A stretch of 64,000 nucleotides of DNA from Thiohalorhabdus denitrificans (GTDB taxonomy: Bacteria; Pseudomonadota; Gammaproteobacteria; Thiohalorhabdales; Thiohalorhabdaceae). The notes under the pieces were generated by a model. That model did no database searches. It was not told the origin of the DNA and was given only the letters and a program-made list of their open reading frames with translations. The stretch's first letter is position 1, and each line of letters begins with the position of its first letter. The stretch covers positions 310,001-374,000 of the forward strand of contig NZ_LJCP01000011.1 in NCBI RefSeq assembly GCF_001399755.1, read 5' to 3'. The translations under genes were made by a program, and so were the position numbers. Below are positions 44,746 to 53,436 of this stretch, one piece after another.

Positions 44746-46098
44746 CTAGAAGTCGTGGGCGCCGTGCTGGCCCAGGCTCAGGATGTAGCGCAGGAAGAAC
44801 TGATTGGCCGTCTCGGTGCCGTGGTCGGTGGCAATCTCCGGCCGGGACCACTGGGCCTGGAGCCGGGAGAAGTGGCTGGGGCTCCAGGTGACATTGGCCG
44901 AGATCCGCTCGGAGCGGTCCCAGTGGGTGGCGGTCCCCGGACCCTCCCGCTTGTTGGTCAGGCCCACCATGTCGTAGCGGGCGCCCGCCCGCCAGTTGGC
45001 GGCGAAGCCATAGCGGCCCTGAACGTAGAAGCCGTCCTCGGTGAATTCCCGCCGGTCGCCCTCCACGGACGGATCCTCCGCGTGGTAGGCCACCTCCAGG
45101 TCCTTCACGGCGTAGAGGTACTCGGCCTGGAGCTTGATGTCGCCCTTGCCGTACTGATCGGGCGCGTCGTAGGCGTAGACCCAGTCCGTGCCCACCACCC
45201 AGGACTGCCCGTTGGTGACGTGGACCGGGAGCGTCTCGCCGCCGTGGATCTCCTGATGGTCCGTGGCGTAAACGCCGAACAGCCCCGCCTGCAGCTCGTG
45301 GGAGTAGCCCAGGTCGGGCGCCACCTTGGCGAAGGCGGTGAACAGCCGCGGTCCCTCGTCGGGGTCCCGGTAGGGGTCCAGGGTGCCCCCGGTGACATGA
45401 CCTTCTTCCTCCAGGCCGTGGATGGCCTCCTCTCCGGCGAACCGGCCCACAACCTCCTGGTCGCCCTGCAGGGCCTCCACGCCGAAGTGGGTGTAGACCG
45501 GCGTGGCCGGGGTCCAGGTGAGCTGGACGCCGGAATCCATGAGGCCGTGGGGGCCGAGCAGGTGCTGGTAGGGCAGGTTCTGCTCGATAAACTCCCACTG
45601 GTGGCGGTGCTTCTCGTTGTGGTAGCCGATGCCGGAGAGGAACTGGCCGCCCTTCACCCGGAGCCCGGCGGGCAGCGCGGTTGTGGTGAAGTAGGCCTCC
45701 TCCAGGCCGACTTCTCCGCTGTCCTCGATCACCGCCTGCACGAAGGCGTCGAAATAGGGATCGACGCTGGCGGAGAACAGCAGCTCCGTGGGCTTGAGGT
45801 TGAAGCCCGGCTCGTCGCCGCCATGGGCGTGGCCGTGGTCGTGGCCCGCCCCGCCGTGGGCGGCGTTGATGCCCTCGGCTAGGCCGGGCAGACCGGCGCC
45901 CTCGCCGTCGGCGTCGTCCCAGTAGGCGTTGCCTTCGAGGATCACGGAGATATCGGGGTTGAAGCGGTTGCCGGAGGTGACCTCGGCGGAGCTGGAGCCG
46001 GCGGCTCCGGCCCCCGGGTACGGGGCGGTCTGCCCAAAGGCGGTCTCACCCGCGCCCACGACGAGGGCGATGCCCGCCAGCCAAGCGGTGCGTTGCAT
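44746..46098 (-). CDS. Putative zinc-uptake outer-membrane porin, His-rich loop
   Basis: A 450-residue exported barrel with a signal peptide ending ETAFGQ. Strands include NPDISVILEGNAYW and GFNLKPTELLFSASVDPYFDAFVQAVIED, with the typical terminal aromatic (GQHGAHDF). An early loop is metal-like: HGGAGHDHGHAHGGDE (about 80-95). It is directly upstream of znuA on the same strand. Porins of this type beside zinc importers probably let zinc into the periplasm without TonB. A paralogue is encoded at 46656-47885. Confidence 0.8.
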   Translation of the reverse strand: MQRTAWLAGIALVVGAGETAFGQTAPYPGAGAAGSSSAEVTSGNRFNPDISVILEGNAYWDDADGEGAGLPGLAEGINAAHGGAGHDHGHAHGGDEPGFNLKPTELLFSASVDPYFDAFVQAVIEDSGEVGLEEAYFTTTALPAGLRVKGGQFLSGIGYHNEKHRHQWEFIEQNLPYQHLLGPHGLMDSGVQLTWTPATPVYTHFGVEALQGDQEVVGRFAGEEAIHGLEEEGHVTGGTLDPYRDPDEGPRLFTAFAKVAPDLGYSHELQAGLFGVYATDHQEIHGGETLPVHVTNGQSWVVGTDWVYAYDAPDQYGKGDIKLQAEYLYAVKDLEVAYHAEDPSVEGDRREFTEDGFYVQGRYGFAANWRAGARYDMVGLTNKREGPGTATHWDRSERISANVTWSPSHFSRLQAQWSRPEIATDHGTETANQFFLRYILSLGQHGAHDF

Positions 46099-46220
46099 GG
46101 GAAAACCCTTTCCAAAGCGATGGCCGTCGCCGCGCGGTACCGGTCACGGGTCGCCGGCGGTGCCGGGTCCCCGGAGGATCCACGCGCGGTTTGCGCAAAC
46201 GGTGCTGTGAACGGAAAGGG

Positions 46221-46529
46221 TCAGGCGGGAGGGTCGCGGGCGGCCGCCGCCCGGAGGGCGGTCTCGGGCGGCACGGACTCCGGGCCGAGCACCGGCGTAA
46301 CCGCCACGGTATCCGGCAGGAAGGGAGCGCTGTGGGCGGACGCCGCCGCGCTCTCGGAGACCACGCACAGCTCGCACACCGGCTCGCCGTCGGCGAGGGC
46401 GTGCTCCACGGCATGGGACTGCAGCCCCACCTGGCCCAGGAACAGGGCCAGCAGCAGGGCCAGCAGGCGCCAGCGCCGTGCGGCGGCGTGGGCCAGATGC
46501 CGGTAGCTTGCAGGGGTGCGACGGGTCAT
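46221..46529 (-). CDS. Small secreted protein with a CxxC pair, zinc locus
   Basis: A 102-residue protein. A basic N-terminus and hydrophobic helix (RWRLLALLLALFLGQVGLQSHA, about 18-39) are followed by VEHALADGEPVCELCVVSES, a His plus CxxC arrangement that could bind Zn or Cu. An Ala/Pro-rich tail completes it. The ribosome site is weak; the start at 46529 gives the cleanest export signal, and an upstream ATG at 46637 would add 36 unlikely residues. I do not recognise a named family with certainty. It lies between the two porin genes on the same strand. Confidence 0.6.
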   Translation of the reverse strand: MTRRTPASYRHLAHAAARRWRLLALLLALFLGQVGLQSHAVEHALADGEPVCELCVVSESAAASAHSAPFLPDTVAVTPVLGPESVPPETALRAAAARDPPA

Positions 46530-46655
46530 GAAGCGCTCGGCCTTGCGGGGGGAGACGGCGCACCGGGGTCCGGAGGGTCTCCCTTCCAGGGACAACAGGT
46601 AAGCCATCAAGTTACGGCACTCGGGGACGTACCGCAAACCCGGCCAAGGGCCCGA

Positions 46656-47885
46656 CTAGAGGAAGTCGCCCCCGAAGTGGCCGAGGTCGAGGCTGTATCG
46701 GAGCATGAAGCGGCTCTCCGAGCTCCGGGGGCCGGGGCGCTCGCCGGCGTCCCGGGTCAGGCGGGCCCGTAGGGTGGAATGCTCCGTGGGGGACCAGGTG
46801 CTCTCCAGTGCCAGGTGGGTGGCCGTCTGGTCCCTGCCCTCCGTCCGCAGGCCGCTCACCAGCCCCACCAGGTCGAAGCGGACATCGGCGTTCACCTCGG
46901 GGCTGAATCCGTAACGCGCCTGCAGGGAATAGGCCTCCTCGGTGCGCCGCCGGTCCTCCCCCACGAGCCCCGGCTCGTCGGCGTGGTAGGCCACCTCGAG
47001 GTCCTTCTCCGCGTGGAGGTACTCGGCACTGAGCTTGAGGCGGCCGTCGCCGAAGGCGGTGGGGGTGTTCCGGCTATAGACCCAGCTGGTACCGGCCATC
47101 CAGTAGCTGCCCTGCTGCAGCTCCGGAGAGCCCGCGTACCGGAGCTCCTGTCGGTCGCTGTCCAGGATGCCGAAAACGCTGCCCTGGAGCCGGTGCGGGC
47201 CGCCCAGCGGGGGCGCCGCCTCCGCGAAGGCCGTATAGAGCCGAGGACCGTCCGAGGCCTCCCCGTAGCGGCCCACCGCCTGCCGACCCAGCCCCGCACC
47301 CGCCAAGACCTCCTTGCCGTCGAAACGGTTGAGCTGGCCGCTCTCGCCCTGGAAGGCCTCCACCCCCAGCCGGAGGTGGTAGCTGGCTTCCGCCTTCCAG
47401 GTGAGCTGCAGGCCGGTGTCCCTGAGATGGAAGGGCTTTTTCAGGAACCCGTAGGGCACGTGGCCCTGGGTGTATCCCCATTGGGCGGGGTGCTCGCGGT
47501 GGGGATAGCCGATGTCCGAGTAGAAGCGCCCCGCCTTCCACCGCACACCCGAGGGTCGCAGCGGGCGCTCCAGGAAGGCCTGCTCGAGACGCACCTCGCC
47601 GTCCGGCCCCATGGCGCCCTTGATCAGGGCCTTCAGGTCGGGGTCCGGGGAGGCGGAGAAGATCAGGTCCCGGGGCTGCAGGTTGAAGCCGGGATCGGCG
47701 ACGGCCTGGTAACCCGGTCCGCCCTCCGCGCCCCCGATGCCCTTCAGGGGCTGCGCCGGGCCCGGCTCCAGCGCGGGCGCGGCGTTCCCCACCTGGGCGG
47801 ACAGGAGGAGGCCGGCGAACAGGCCGGTAAGGCGCGTAAGCCGCTTGAGGCGGACGGATAGGGAGGACTGGAGGTAGGCTGCCAT
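46656..47885 (-). CDS. Outer-membrane porin, paralogue of the zinc porin
   Basis: A 409-residue exported barrel with a signal peptide (about 1-36, ending VGNAA). It aligns by eye with its neighbour across most of its length: GFNLQPRDLIFSASPDPDLKALIK versus GFNLKPTELLFSASVDPYFDAFVQ, and DLEVAYHADEPGLVGEDRR versus DLEVAYHAEDPSVEGDRRE. The His-rich insert is absent. The C-terminus is DLGHFGGDFL. The two genes are an old duplication with possibly different metals or expression. It is the first gene of the zinc locus. Confidence 0.78.
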   Translation of the reverse strand: MAAYLQSSLSVRLKRLTRLTGLFAGLLLSAQVGNAAPALEPGPAQPLKGIGGAEGGPGYQAVADPGFNLQPRDLIFSASPDPDLKALIKGAMGPDGEVRLEQAFLERPLRPSGVRWKAGRFYSDIGYPHREHPAQWGYTQGHVPYGFLKKPFHLRDTGLQLTWKAEASYHLRLGVEAFQGESGQLNRFDGKEVLAGAGLGRQAVGRYGEASDGPRLYTAFAEAAPPLGGPHRLQGSVFGILDSDRQELRYAGSPELQQGSYWMAGTSWVYSRNTPTAFGDGRLKLSAEYLHAEKDLEVAYHADEPGLVGEDRRRTEEAYSLQARYGFSPEVNADVRFDLVGLVSGLRTEGRDQTATHLALESTWSPTEHSTLRARLTRDAGERPGPRSSESRFMLRYSLDLGHFGGDFL

Positions 47886-48434
47886 CGGCTCCGGGGTAAA
47901 TCCCTAGATATATTCCCGCAAGATATTGGGGTATTCCCGTAGGGATCCGGATTATGGCACTCCAGGCAGTGTAGGGGAAGGCCCTACCATCCACCTATCC
48001 GAGAAAATAACTCCTTTTAAGCGGCAGTCGTGGGGTAGTGAGTGCAAACACCTGGGAAGCAAAGGGAAAACGCCCGAACGGGCGAGGAACATCCAGATTG
48101 ATTCCCATTAGGAATCACTCCAGGGGAGGAGCCAGGTCATTGGGAGGGAGTTCGAGGGGGGATGCCGTGGCGAGGCCGGACGGCTCCGGGACCAACGCTG
48201 TGTGGGTCACGGGGTGCTAGCAGGAGGGATGAAGGGGGAACGAGCCGTACGTCCGCGGGACCGTGGTTCGGCCGCGGCGCAGGCGGTCAGAATGCGGGCA
48301 CCAGGGAAGGCGAAGGGAGAAGAAGCGCGTGGGCGACCACGCCAGGGCGATGCCCATGGGGGAGCATGCCGCGGGGAGGGTTGGCAGAAAAAAGGAATGC
48401 CGGCGGGGGATCCCCGCCGGCACCCGCCGACGGC
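47886..48434. other. Intergenic region upstream of the porin gene
   Basis: No credible gene is seen. It holds an A+T-richer promoter patch at 47900-47946 with CGGGAATACCC on the minus strand, a small hairpin CGCCCGAACGGGCG (48071-48084), the dyad TGATTCC-CATTA-GGAATCA (48099-48117), a purine-rich stretch to about 48300, and the slyD terminator at the end. Confidence 0.5.
48388..48422 (-). terminator. Strong intrinsic terminator of slyD
   Basis: Eleven-pair stem TGCCGGCGGGG/CCCCGCCGGCA (48398-48422) with a three-base loop, followed on the minus strand by TTCC and six T's. Confidence 0.9.
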
Positions 48435-48917
48435 CTAGTGGTCGTGGCCGCCGGGGCCGTGCACGTGGCCGTGGTCGAGCTCCTCCTGGGAGGCGTCGCG
48501 CACGTCCACCACGTTCACGTCGAAGTTCAGGGTGACGCCCGCGAGGGGATGGTTCCCGTCCACGGTGACCTCCTGATCGCCGGCTTCCAGCACGGTGAGG
48601 ATCCGCACGCCCTCATCGGTCTCCGCCTGGAACTGCATGCCGGGCTCGATCTGCTCGGCCCCTTCGAACTGCTCGCGGGGGATCTGCATGACCATGGAGT
48701 CGTCCCGCTCGCCGTAGCCTTCCTCGGGGGTGATGGTGACCGAGACGTCCTCGCCGGGGCCCTTGCCCTCCAGGGCGGTCTCCAGGCCGGGGATGATCTG
48801 GCCGATACCGTGGATGTAGGCCAGCGGCTCGCGGCCCTCGGAGGTGTCGATTACCTGGTCGTCGGCGTCCTTCAGGGTGTAGTCGATGGAGACGACCCGG
48901 TTTTTGGCAGCCTGCAT
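48435..48917 (-). CDS. slyD: FKBP-type peptidyl-prolyl isomerase SlyD with His-rich tail
   Basis: A 160-residue cytoplasmic foldase and metallochaperone. It has the split FKBP domain with the inserted IF domain: VVSIDYTLKDADDQVIDTSEG, PLAYIHGIGQIIPGLETALEG, TPEEGYGERDD and HPLAGVTLNFDVNVVDVR. The C-terminus GHVHGPGGHDH binds nickel in relatives and helps deliver it to hydrogenase maturation. Its position beside hydrogenase subunit genes supports that role. AAGGAACC lies before the ATG. It is followed by a strong terminator. Confidence 0.93.
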   Translation of the reverse strand: MQAAKNRVVSIDYTLKDADDQVIDTSEGREPLAYIHGIGQIIPGLETALEGKGPGEDVSVTITPEEGYGERDDSMVMQIPREQFEGAEQIEPGMQFQAETDEGVRILTVLEAGDQEVTVDGNHPLAGVTLNFDVNVVDVRDASQEELDHGHVHGPGGHDH

Positions 48918-49038
48918 GATCGGTTCCTTCTGCTGAAAAATGATTCAGGCGGCGGCGTGAAAACGGACCGCTGCGCCTGAGAAAAGCACTTGACTCCCCA
49001 CGATAACTCACCCGGGGGCCCGGGACCAACCGCGGGGG

Positions 49039-49881
49039 CTATAACCCCGGGATGGCGAGGAGGGAACCCACCTGGCTGTAGGCAAACACCGGCCCGTCGT
49101 GGCAGACGAAATAGGGCCCGAGCTGGCAATGGCCGCAGCGCCCGTTGCCGCAGTGGTGGTTGCGCTCCAGGCTCAACCAGAGGTCGTCCGCGGGAAAGCC
49201 CCGCGCCACCAGCTCCCGCGCCCCCGCCCGCATCATGGGCTCGGGTCCGCACATCATGACCGCGGTCCGCCCCGGGCGCAGGCGCACCCGGTCGAAGAGC
49301 TCGGTGACCAGGCCCACGTGCCCGGGCCAGTTCTCCCCCGGCACGTCCGCCGCCAGGCCCACCTCCGTGTCGGGATCCCGGGCCCAGGCCTCGTAGCGGG
49401 GCCGCCAGATGAGGTCGGCGCCGTGCTTGACCCCCTGCAGGATGGTGAGGCGGCCGAAGCGGGACCGGCGGGCCATGATGTACTCGATCACCGACACCAC
49501 CGGGGCGCAGCCCAGGCCGCCGGTGACCACCAGCACGTCCCGGCCCTCCGAGCGGTCCAGGGGCCAGCCGCGGCCGAAGGGCCCGCGGAGCCCGAGGCGG
49601 TCGCCCTCGTCGAGGGCCACCAGGGGGTTGGTCACCCGCCCCACCCGCCGGATGGTGTGCCCGATCCGCTCCGGATCCCCGGGGTCGGAGCTTATGGAGA
49701 TGGCCACCTCCCCCACCCCGAAAACGCCAAGCATGTTGAACTGGCCCGGCTGGAAGCCGTATTGCCGCCGCGCCTCGGGGTCGGTGAGGCGCAGGCGAAG
49801 GGTGACAATGCCGGGGCTCTCCTCCACCCGCTCCGCCACCTCCGCCTCCCGGGGGAGCCACGCCCCGCCCCTACGCACCAC
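49039..49881 (-). CDS. hydG: Hydrogenase gamma subunit (FAD/NAD(P)-binding oxidoreductase)
   Basis: A 280-residue diaphorase subunit that exchanges electrons with NAD(P). The FAD-binding barrel includes [29 protein letters not shown]. The nucleotide domain has [21 protein letters not shown] and [12 protein letters not shown] 2Fe-2S site is [17 protein letters not shown] near the end. This is the pattern of HydG/AsrB-type subunits of group 3b hydrogenases and sulfite reductases. The GTG start overlaps the beta-subunit gene by 11 bp. The catalytic subunits lie about 10 kb away at 36623-38727. Confidence 0.88.
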   Translation of the reverse strand: MVRRGGAWLPREAEVAERVEESPGIVTLRLRLTDPEARRQYGFQPGQFNMLGVFGVGEVAISISSDPGDPERIGHTIRRVGRVTNPLVALDEGDRLGLRGPFGRGWPLDRSEGRDVLVVTGGLGCAPVVSVIEYIMARRSRFGRLTILQGVKHGADLIWRPRYEAWARDPDTEVGLAADVPGENWPGHVGLVTELFDRVRLRPGRTAVMMCGPEPMMRAGARELVARGFPADDLWLSLERNHHCGNGRCGHCQLGPYFVCHDGPVFAYSQVGSLLAIPGL

Positions 49882-50968
49882 CCGGCTCCTCGCCCAGCGC
49901 GGCCACTTCCTCGGTGAGGTCGATCCCGGTGGGGCACCAGGTGATGCAGCGGCCGCAGCCCACGCAGCCGCTGCGGCCGAACTGGTCGTGCCAGCCGCCC
50001 AGCTTGTGGGTGAGCCATTGTCGGTAGCGGTTGGCGGTGGTGGCCCGCACCACGATGCCGTGGATGTAGCTGTGGCCGCTGGTGAAGCAGGAGTCCCACT
50101 GGCGGACCTGGTCGCTTACCTCCCCCTCCAGGTCGGGAACCGTCTCCTGGCTGTGGCAGAAGCAGGTGGGGCAGACGTTGGTGCAGTTGCCGCAGGACAG
50201 GCAGCGCTCGGCCACCTCCTCCCAGCGCGGATGCTCCTGGCGCCCGAACAGGAAGTCCCGCAGGTTGCGGGACGGCAGGGACCGCTTCTGGGCCTGCGCG
50301 GCGGCCTCGATCTCGGCGTCGGCCCGCCGGTTCCGCTCCTCGCCCGCCTCCTCGGTGGGCAGGGCCGCCAGAATGTCCGCCCCGGCCGGGCCCCCGGCCG
50401 CCACCAGGAACCCTTCGTCCAGCTCCGAGAGCACCAGATCAAAGCTGTGCTCGGCCCGCGGGCCGTCGCCGGTGGAGGCGCAGAAGCAGGTGTCCGCGGG
50501 GTGGGTGCAGTTCACGGCCACCAGGAACAGGCGCTCGCGGCGCGCCTTATAGAAGGGATCCGGCTCGCCTTCCAGGAAGTGGCGGTCCTGAAGGGCCAGC
50601 CCCGCCAGGTCGCAGGCGCGCGCGCCGATCACCGCCAGGGGGCCCACCTCCGGCTCCGGGGCCTCGAAGCGCAGGCCCCCACCCTCCCGACGCGCCCGCC
50701 ACAGGGTCTCCCGGGGGACGAAGGTGAGCGGCTTGAGGGCGGTGGGGCCGTTGGCCCAGGCGAAATGGCGCCCCGTGCCCTCCTCCAGGCGGTAGGAGCC
50801 CGGAGCCTGGCGGTCGCGCAGGCCGAAGCAGAGGTCGGCGGCCCGTTCCACCTCCTCCATGACGATGGCCCCCTCCCGGACCCGCGGCCCCAGGCAGCGG
50901 TAGCCGGCGTCCCGCAGGGCTTCCACCAGGGCGGGAAAGCGGTCGCGGGGCAGAAAACGGTCGGCCAT
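49871..50968 (-). CDS. hydB: Hydrogenase beta subunit (dicluster 4Fe-4S, HydB/AsrA-like)
   Basis: A 365-residue iron-sulfur subunit linking the diaphorase to the hydrogenase core. The N-terminal domain includes [23 protein letters not shown] and [13 protein letters not shown]. Two ferredoxin clusters follow: [16 protein letters not shown] and [22 protein letters not shown] eight bases before the ATG at 50968 sets the start. With the gamma subunit it forms the electron-exchange half of a group 3b enzyme. An AsrAB role alone is unlikely because no AsrC is present and hydD-hydA are. Confidence 0.88.
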   Translation of the reverse strand: MADRFLPRDRFPALVEALRDAGYRCLGPRVREGAIVMEEVERAADLCFGLRDRQAPGSYRLEEGTGRHFAWANGPTALKPLTFVPRETLWRARREGGGLRFEAPEPEVGPLAVIGARACDLAGLALQDRHFLEGEPDPFYKARRERLFLVAVNCTHPADTCFCASTGDGPRAEHSFDLVLSELDEGFLVAAGGPAGADILAALPTEEAGEERNRRADAEIEAAAQAQKRSLPSRNLRDFLFGRQEHPRWEEVAERCLSCGNCTNVCPTCFCHSQETVPDLEGEVSDQVRQWDSCFTSGHSYIHGIVVRATTANRYRQWLTHKLGGWHDQFGRSGCVGCGRCITWCPTGIDLTEEVAALGEEPGGA

Positions 50969-51028
50969 GGGGGCATCCTCCAGACGGTCCTCCACCCTTT
51001 GTAACCCGTCTCGTCGCCCACCTGCCAA

Positions 51029-51066
51029 CAACAAAGGGCCCGCCGCGAGCCGGCGGGCCCTTTGTT
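51029..51066 (-). terminator. Strong bidirectional hairpin terminator
   Basis: A 16-pair stem AACAAAGGGCCCGCCG/CGGCGGGCCCTTTGTT with a five-base loop, directly after the DsrE-like gene on the minus strand. Confidence 0.88.
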
Positions 51067-51084
51067 CTCCAGGATCCAGAGCGC

Positions 51085-51441
51085 CTAGAAGTCGATGTTC
51101 TTGTCGGCCGCCAGGGCGGCGCCCACGAAGTCGCCCATGCCCTGGTAGGAAGCGGTGGAAACCCAGTTGTCCTCGGTAACGCCCCGGGCGGCGCCGCAGG
51201 CCTTGCAGACCCAGAAGGGCACGCCCTTGTCCACCAGGGCCTCCACGGCGTCCTTCATGGCCGGCATGTTCACCCCCTGGACGTGGGGATAGACATGCTT
51301 GTTGGCGAGCACGGCCCCCTCGCCCTGCAGCCACAGGGTCACGTCGTGGCCCTGGTCCGCGGCGGCCTTGGCGGCCAGCACGCCGAGGGTGGCCTGGGTC
51401 GGGTCATCGGTGCCGTGGGTAACGGAAACGACCACTTTCAT
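51085..51441 (-). CDS. DsrE-family sulfur-relay-like protein
   Basis: A 118-residue cytoplasmic protein with the DsrE/F fold. It starts MKVVVSVTHGTDDPTQATLGVLAAKAAADQGHDVTLWLQGEG and carries the conserved loop PFWVCKACGAARGVTED, in which the first or second Cys could carry a persulfide. It probably moves sulfane sulfur between donors and acceptors in sulfur oxidation, as DsrE/TusD-like proteins do. It is monocistronic between two terminators, next to the thiosulfate dehydrogenase gene. Confidence 0.88.
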   Translation of the reverse strand: MKVVVSVTHGTDDPTQATLGVLAAKAAADQGHDVTLWLQGEGAVLANKHVYPHVQGVNMPAMKDAVEALVDKGVPFWVCKACGAARGVTEDNWVSTASYQGMGDFVGAALAADKNIDF

Positions 51442-51576
51442 GGTGAACAGACCTCGCTTTAGCTGGGGGAAATTGCAGGCTCAGGGAAGCTCCCCGCACG
51501 GCGGGGAAATCGAAATTCTAACGCAATTCGGGGGGAGAACGGGCCACCCCGCGCATTCAGGAGGTCCCCGAAGAAG

Positions 51577-51605
51577 AAAGGGCGCCCCCGGAGGGGCGCC
51601 CTTTT
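51577..51605 (-). terminator. Intrinsic terminator of the tsdA gene
   Basis: Stem GGGCGCCCC/GGGGCGCCC (51580-51588 and 51593-51601), extended by AAA/TTT, then CTTCTTC on the minus strand. Confidence 0.85.
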
Positions 51606-51632
51606 CCTGCTACGAAGGCTCGGACCGGGTCT

Positions 51633-52607
51633 TCAGGCGCCCTGGCCGAGCTCCGCGCCGTTCACCTCGTGGCCGTAGATGCACTCGTGCTGGTGCCAGG
51701 CCTCCTCGGTGTCGGTGATGGTGCCCTCGAAGCGGGGATCCTGCGGGCGCTCGTGGCTGTTGATGTAGGCGGCCACGTCCCAGGCTTCCTGGTCGCTCAG
51801 GGCGCCCTCCAGCTTGGACGGATCGGCCTTGCCCAGGGGCATGTTGTACTTGATGAACGCCGCGGCGGTGTTCACCCGGTGCATGCCGGCGCCCCAGTTG
51901 TAGGCCTTGGGGCCCCACAGGGCGGGGAATATCTGCTCACCGGACTCGGAGAACTCGCCCTGGCCGTCGGCGCCGTGGCAGATGGCGCACTGCGCGTCGT
52001 ACACCTGCTCGCCGCGCTCAACGCTGTAGCCGTCCTCGGGCATGGGCACGTCTTTGTAGCCCCGGCCCGGCAGGTTCTCGCCCACCGGGGCGCCCTGGGC
52101 CTGCCAGAACATGTAGGCCTGCATGTCCTTGAGGACCTGGCTATCCGGCTCGGGCGGCCCGCCGGCCTCGGAGTCCCCGGCGTTCATGGAGTAGGTGAAG
52201 CAGCCGCGGATGCGCTCATCCATGGTGTTCACATGGTCGTTCTTGCCCCGGTACTTGGGGTAGACGGGCCAGGCGCCCCACAGCGGCGCGGAGTTGGCCA
52301 CCGTGCCGTTGCCGACGTGGCAGTTGGAGCAGTTCTGGCCGTTGCCCACGTACTCGCCCGCGTATTCCAGGGTATTGTTGAAGGCCTTCATGCCGCGGCG
52401 CACCGCCTCGCCGAACTGGTCGTCGGGGATGTCGGCGATGGCGGGCGGCTGGTGGTACCCCTCCTCGCCGGCGGCGGGAGCTTGTTCCAGCTCCACCTGG
52501 GCGTCCAGGTTGTCCTCGGCCGCGGCCGGGCCGGTCATCAGGAACGCCGCCAGCAGGCCCGCGCCCACCAGACCGGACTGGTTCCGCACCTTTCGGGTCC
52601 TATCCAT
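51633..52607 (-). CDS. tsdA: Thiosulfate dehydrogenase TsdA-type diheme cytochrome c
   Basis: A 324-residue periplasmic diheme cytochrome that couples two thiosulfates to tetrathionate. A signal peptide ends PAAAED. Heme sites are CSNCH (93-97) and CAICH (207-211). The stretch APLWGAWPVYPKYRGKNDHVNTMDERIRGCFTYSMN matches TsdA, and C136 in RIRGC corresponds to the unusual Cys axial ligand of the active-site heme. It lies 28 bp downstream of the cytochrome c4 gene, its likely electron acceptor. Confidence 0.92.
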   Translation of the reverse strand: MDRTRKVRNQSGLVGAGLLAAFLMTGPAAAEDNLDAQVELEQAPAAGEEGYHQPPAIADIPDDQFGEAVRRGMKAFNNTLEYAGEYVGNGQNCSNCHVGNGTVANSAPLWGAWPVYPKYRGKNDHVNTMDERIRGCFTYSMNAGDSEAGGPPEPDSQVLKDMQAYMFWQAQGAPVGENLPGRGYKDVPMPEDGYSVERGEQVYDAQCAICHGADGQGEFSESGEQIFPALWGPKAYNWGAGMHRVNTAAAFIKYNMPLGKADPSKLEGALSDQEAWDVAAYINSHERPQDPRFEGTITDTEEAWHQHECIYGHEVNGAELGQGA

Positions 52608-52635
52608 TGCTGTTCTCTCCTTGCCTGGCTGCCGG

Positions 52636-53298
52636 TTATTCCTGGGAGCCCGGGGCGGGAAGGGAGGCGAAATACGCCGCCGCCGCCTCGGCTTCCTCGT
52701 CGGTCATGCGCTCCGCCACTTCGGCCATCAGCCGGTTGGGGTCGTTGGAGCGCTGGCCGGACTGCCAGGCCTCGATCTGGCTGGTGATGTAGCCGGCGTG
52801 CTGCCCGGCGATGGTGGGGAAGGCCTCGCCGACGCCGCGGCCGTCGGGGCCGTGGCAGCTGGTGCAGGCGGGCACGCCCTTGTCCCACATGCCCCGCTCG
52901 GCGATGGCCTCGCCCCGCGCTAGCACATCCTCGGAGGCGTCGGTGCCCTGCCCGGCGCTCTCGGGGGCCGGCATATCGCCGTAGTACCCGGCCACCGCCT
53001 CGATCTCCTCGGCGGACAGCCCCTGGGCGATGGGGTTCATGACCGGCTGGTTCCGGGCGTCGGACTGGAAGTCCTCCAGCTGCTTGGCGAGGTAGGCGGC
53101 GTCGAGGCCAGCCAGTCGGGGGAAGCCGGCGGCGGCGTTGCCGCTGCCGTCGGCGCCGTGGCAGGACACGCAGGCTTGGGCACCCTGGTCATTGCCCTGC
53201 TGGGCGAGGGTCTCGCCCAGGTCACTGGCCAGGACGCCCCACGGAAGGGTAAGCAGGCCCAGGCCCGTGAGGGCCTTGCCGGCGTAGGATTTGGCCAT
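52636..53298 (-). CDS. Diheme cytochrome c4
   Basis: A 220-residue periplasmic electron carrier with a signal peptide ending VLAS. Two similar domains carry CVSCH (43-47) and CTSCH (145-149), each followed by the c4 pattern PRLAGLDAAYLAKQLEDFQSDAR / PTIAGQHAGYITSQIEAWQSGQR and a distal Met region. AAGGAG nine bases before the ATG at 53298 sets the start. It is co-transcribed with tsdA and probably passes electrons to a terminal oxidase, as TsdB and c4 proteins do. Confidence 0.93.
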   Translation of the reverse strand: MAKSYAGKALTGLGLLTLPWGVLASDLGETLAQQGNDQGAQACVSCHGADGSGNAAAGFPRLAGLDAAYLAKQLEDFQSDARNQPVMNPIAQGLSAEEIEAVAGYYGDMPAPESAGQGTDASEDVLARGEAIAERGMWDKGVPACTSCHGPDGRGVGEAFPTIAGQHAGYITSQIEAWQSGQRSNDPNRLMAEVAERMTDEEAEAAAAYFASLPAPGSQE

Positions 53299-53436
53299 GG
53301 TTGAAACTCCTTCTGGTGGACCCCGAGAGCCCGTGGTTACGGGATCCTTGGGGAACGCTTTCGCGCCCGGCACGTCTGGAACCGGGCCAAAAGGCGCGAC
53401 ATTATATTTTTATTTAATAATATTTCCATACCCTAT

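Noticed and set aside
48914-48927. ATGATCGGTT before slyD, resembling a half-site of the BlaI-type operator
   Set aside because: Only one arm is present and it coincides with the slyD start codon and ribosome site, so chance similarity is the simpler reading.
49039-50968. Assignment of the beta/gamma pair as anaerobic sulfite reductase AsrAB
   Set aside because: No AsrC (siroheme subunit) is present, and the matching hydrogenase small and large subunits occur in the same window on the same strand.
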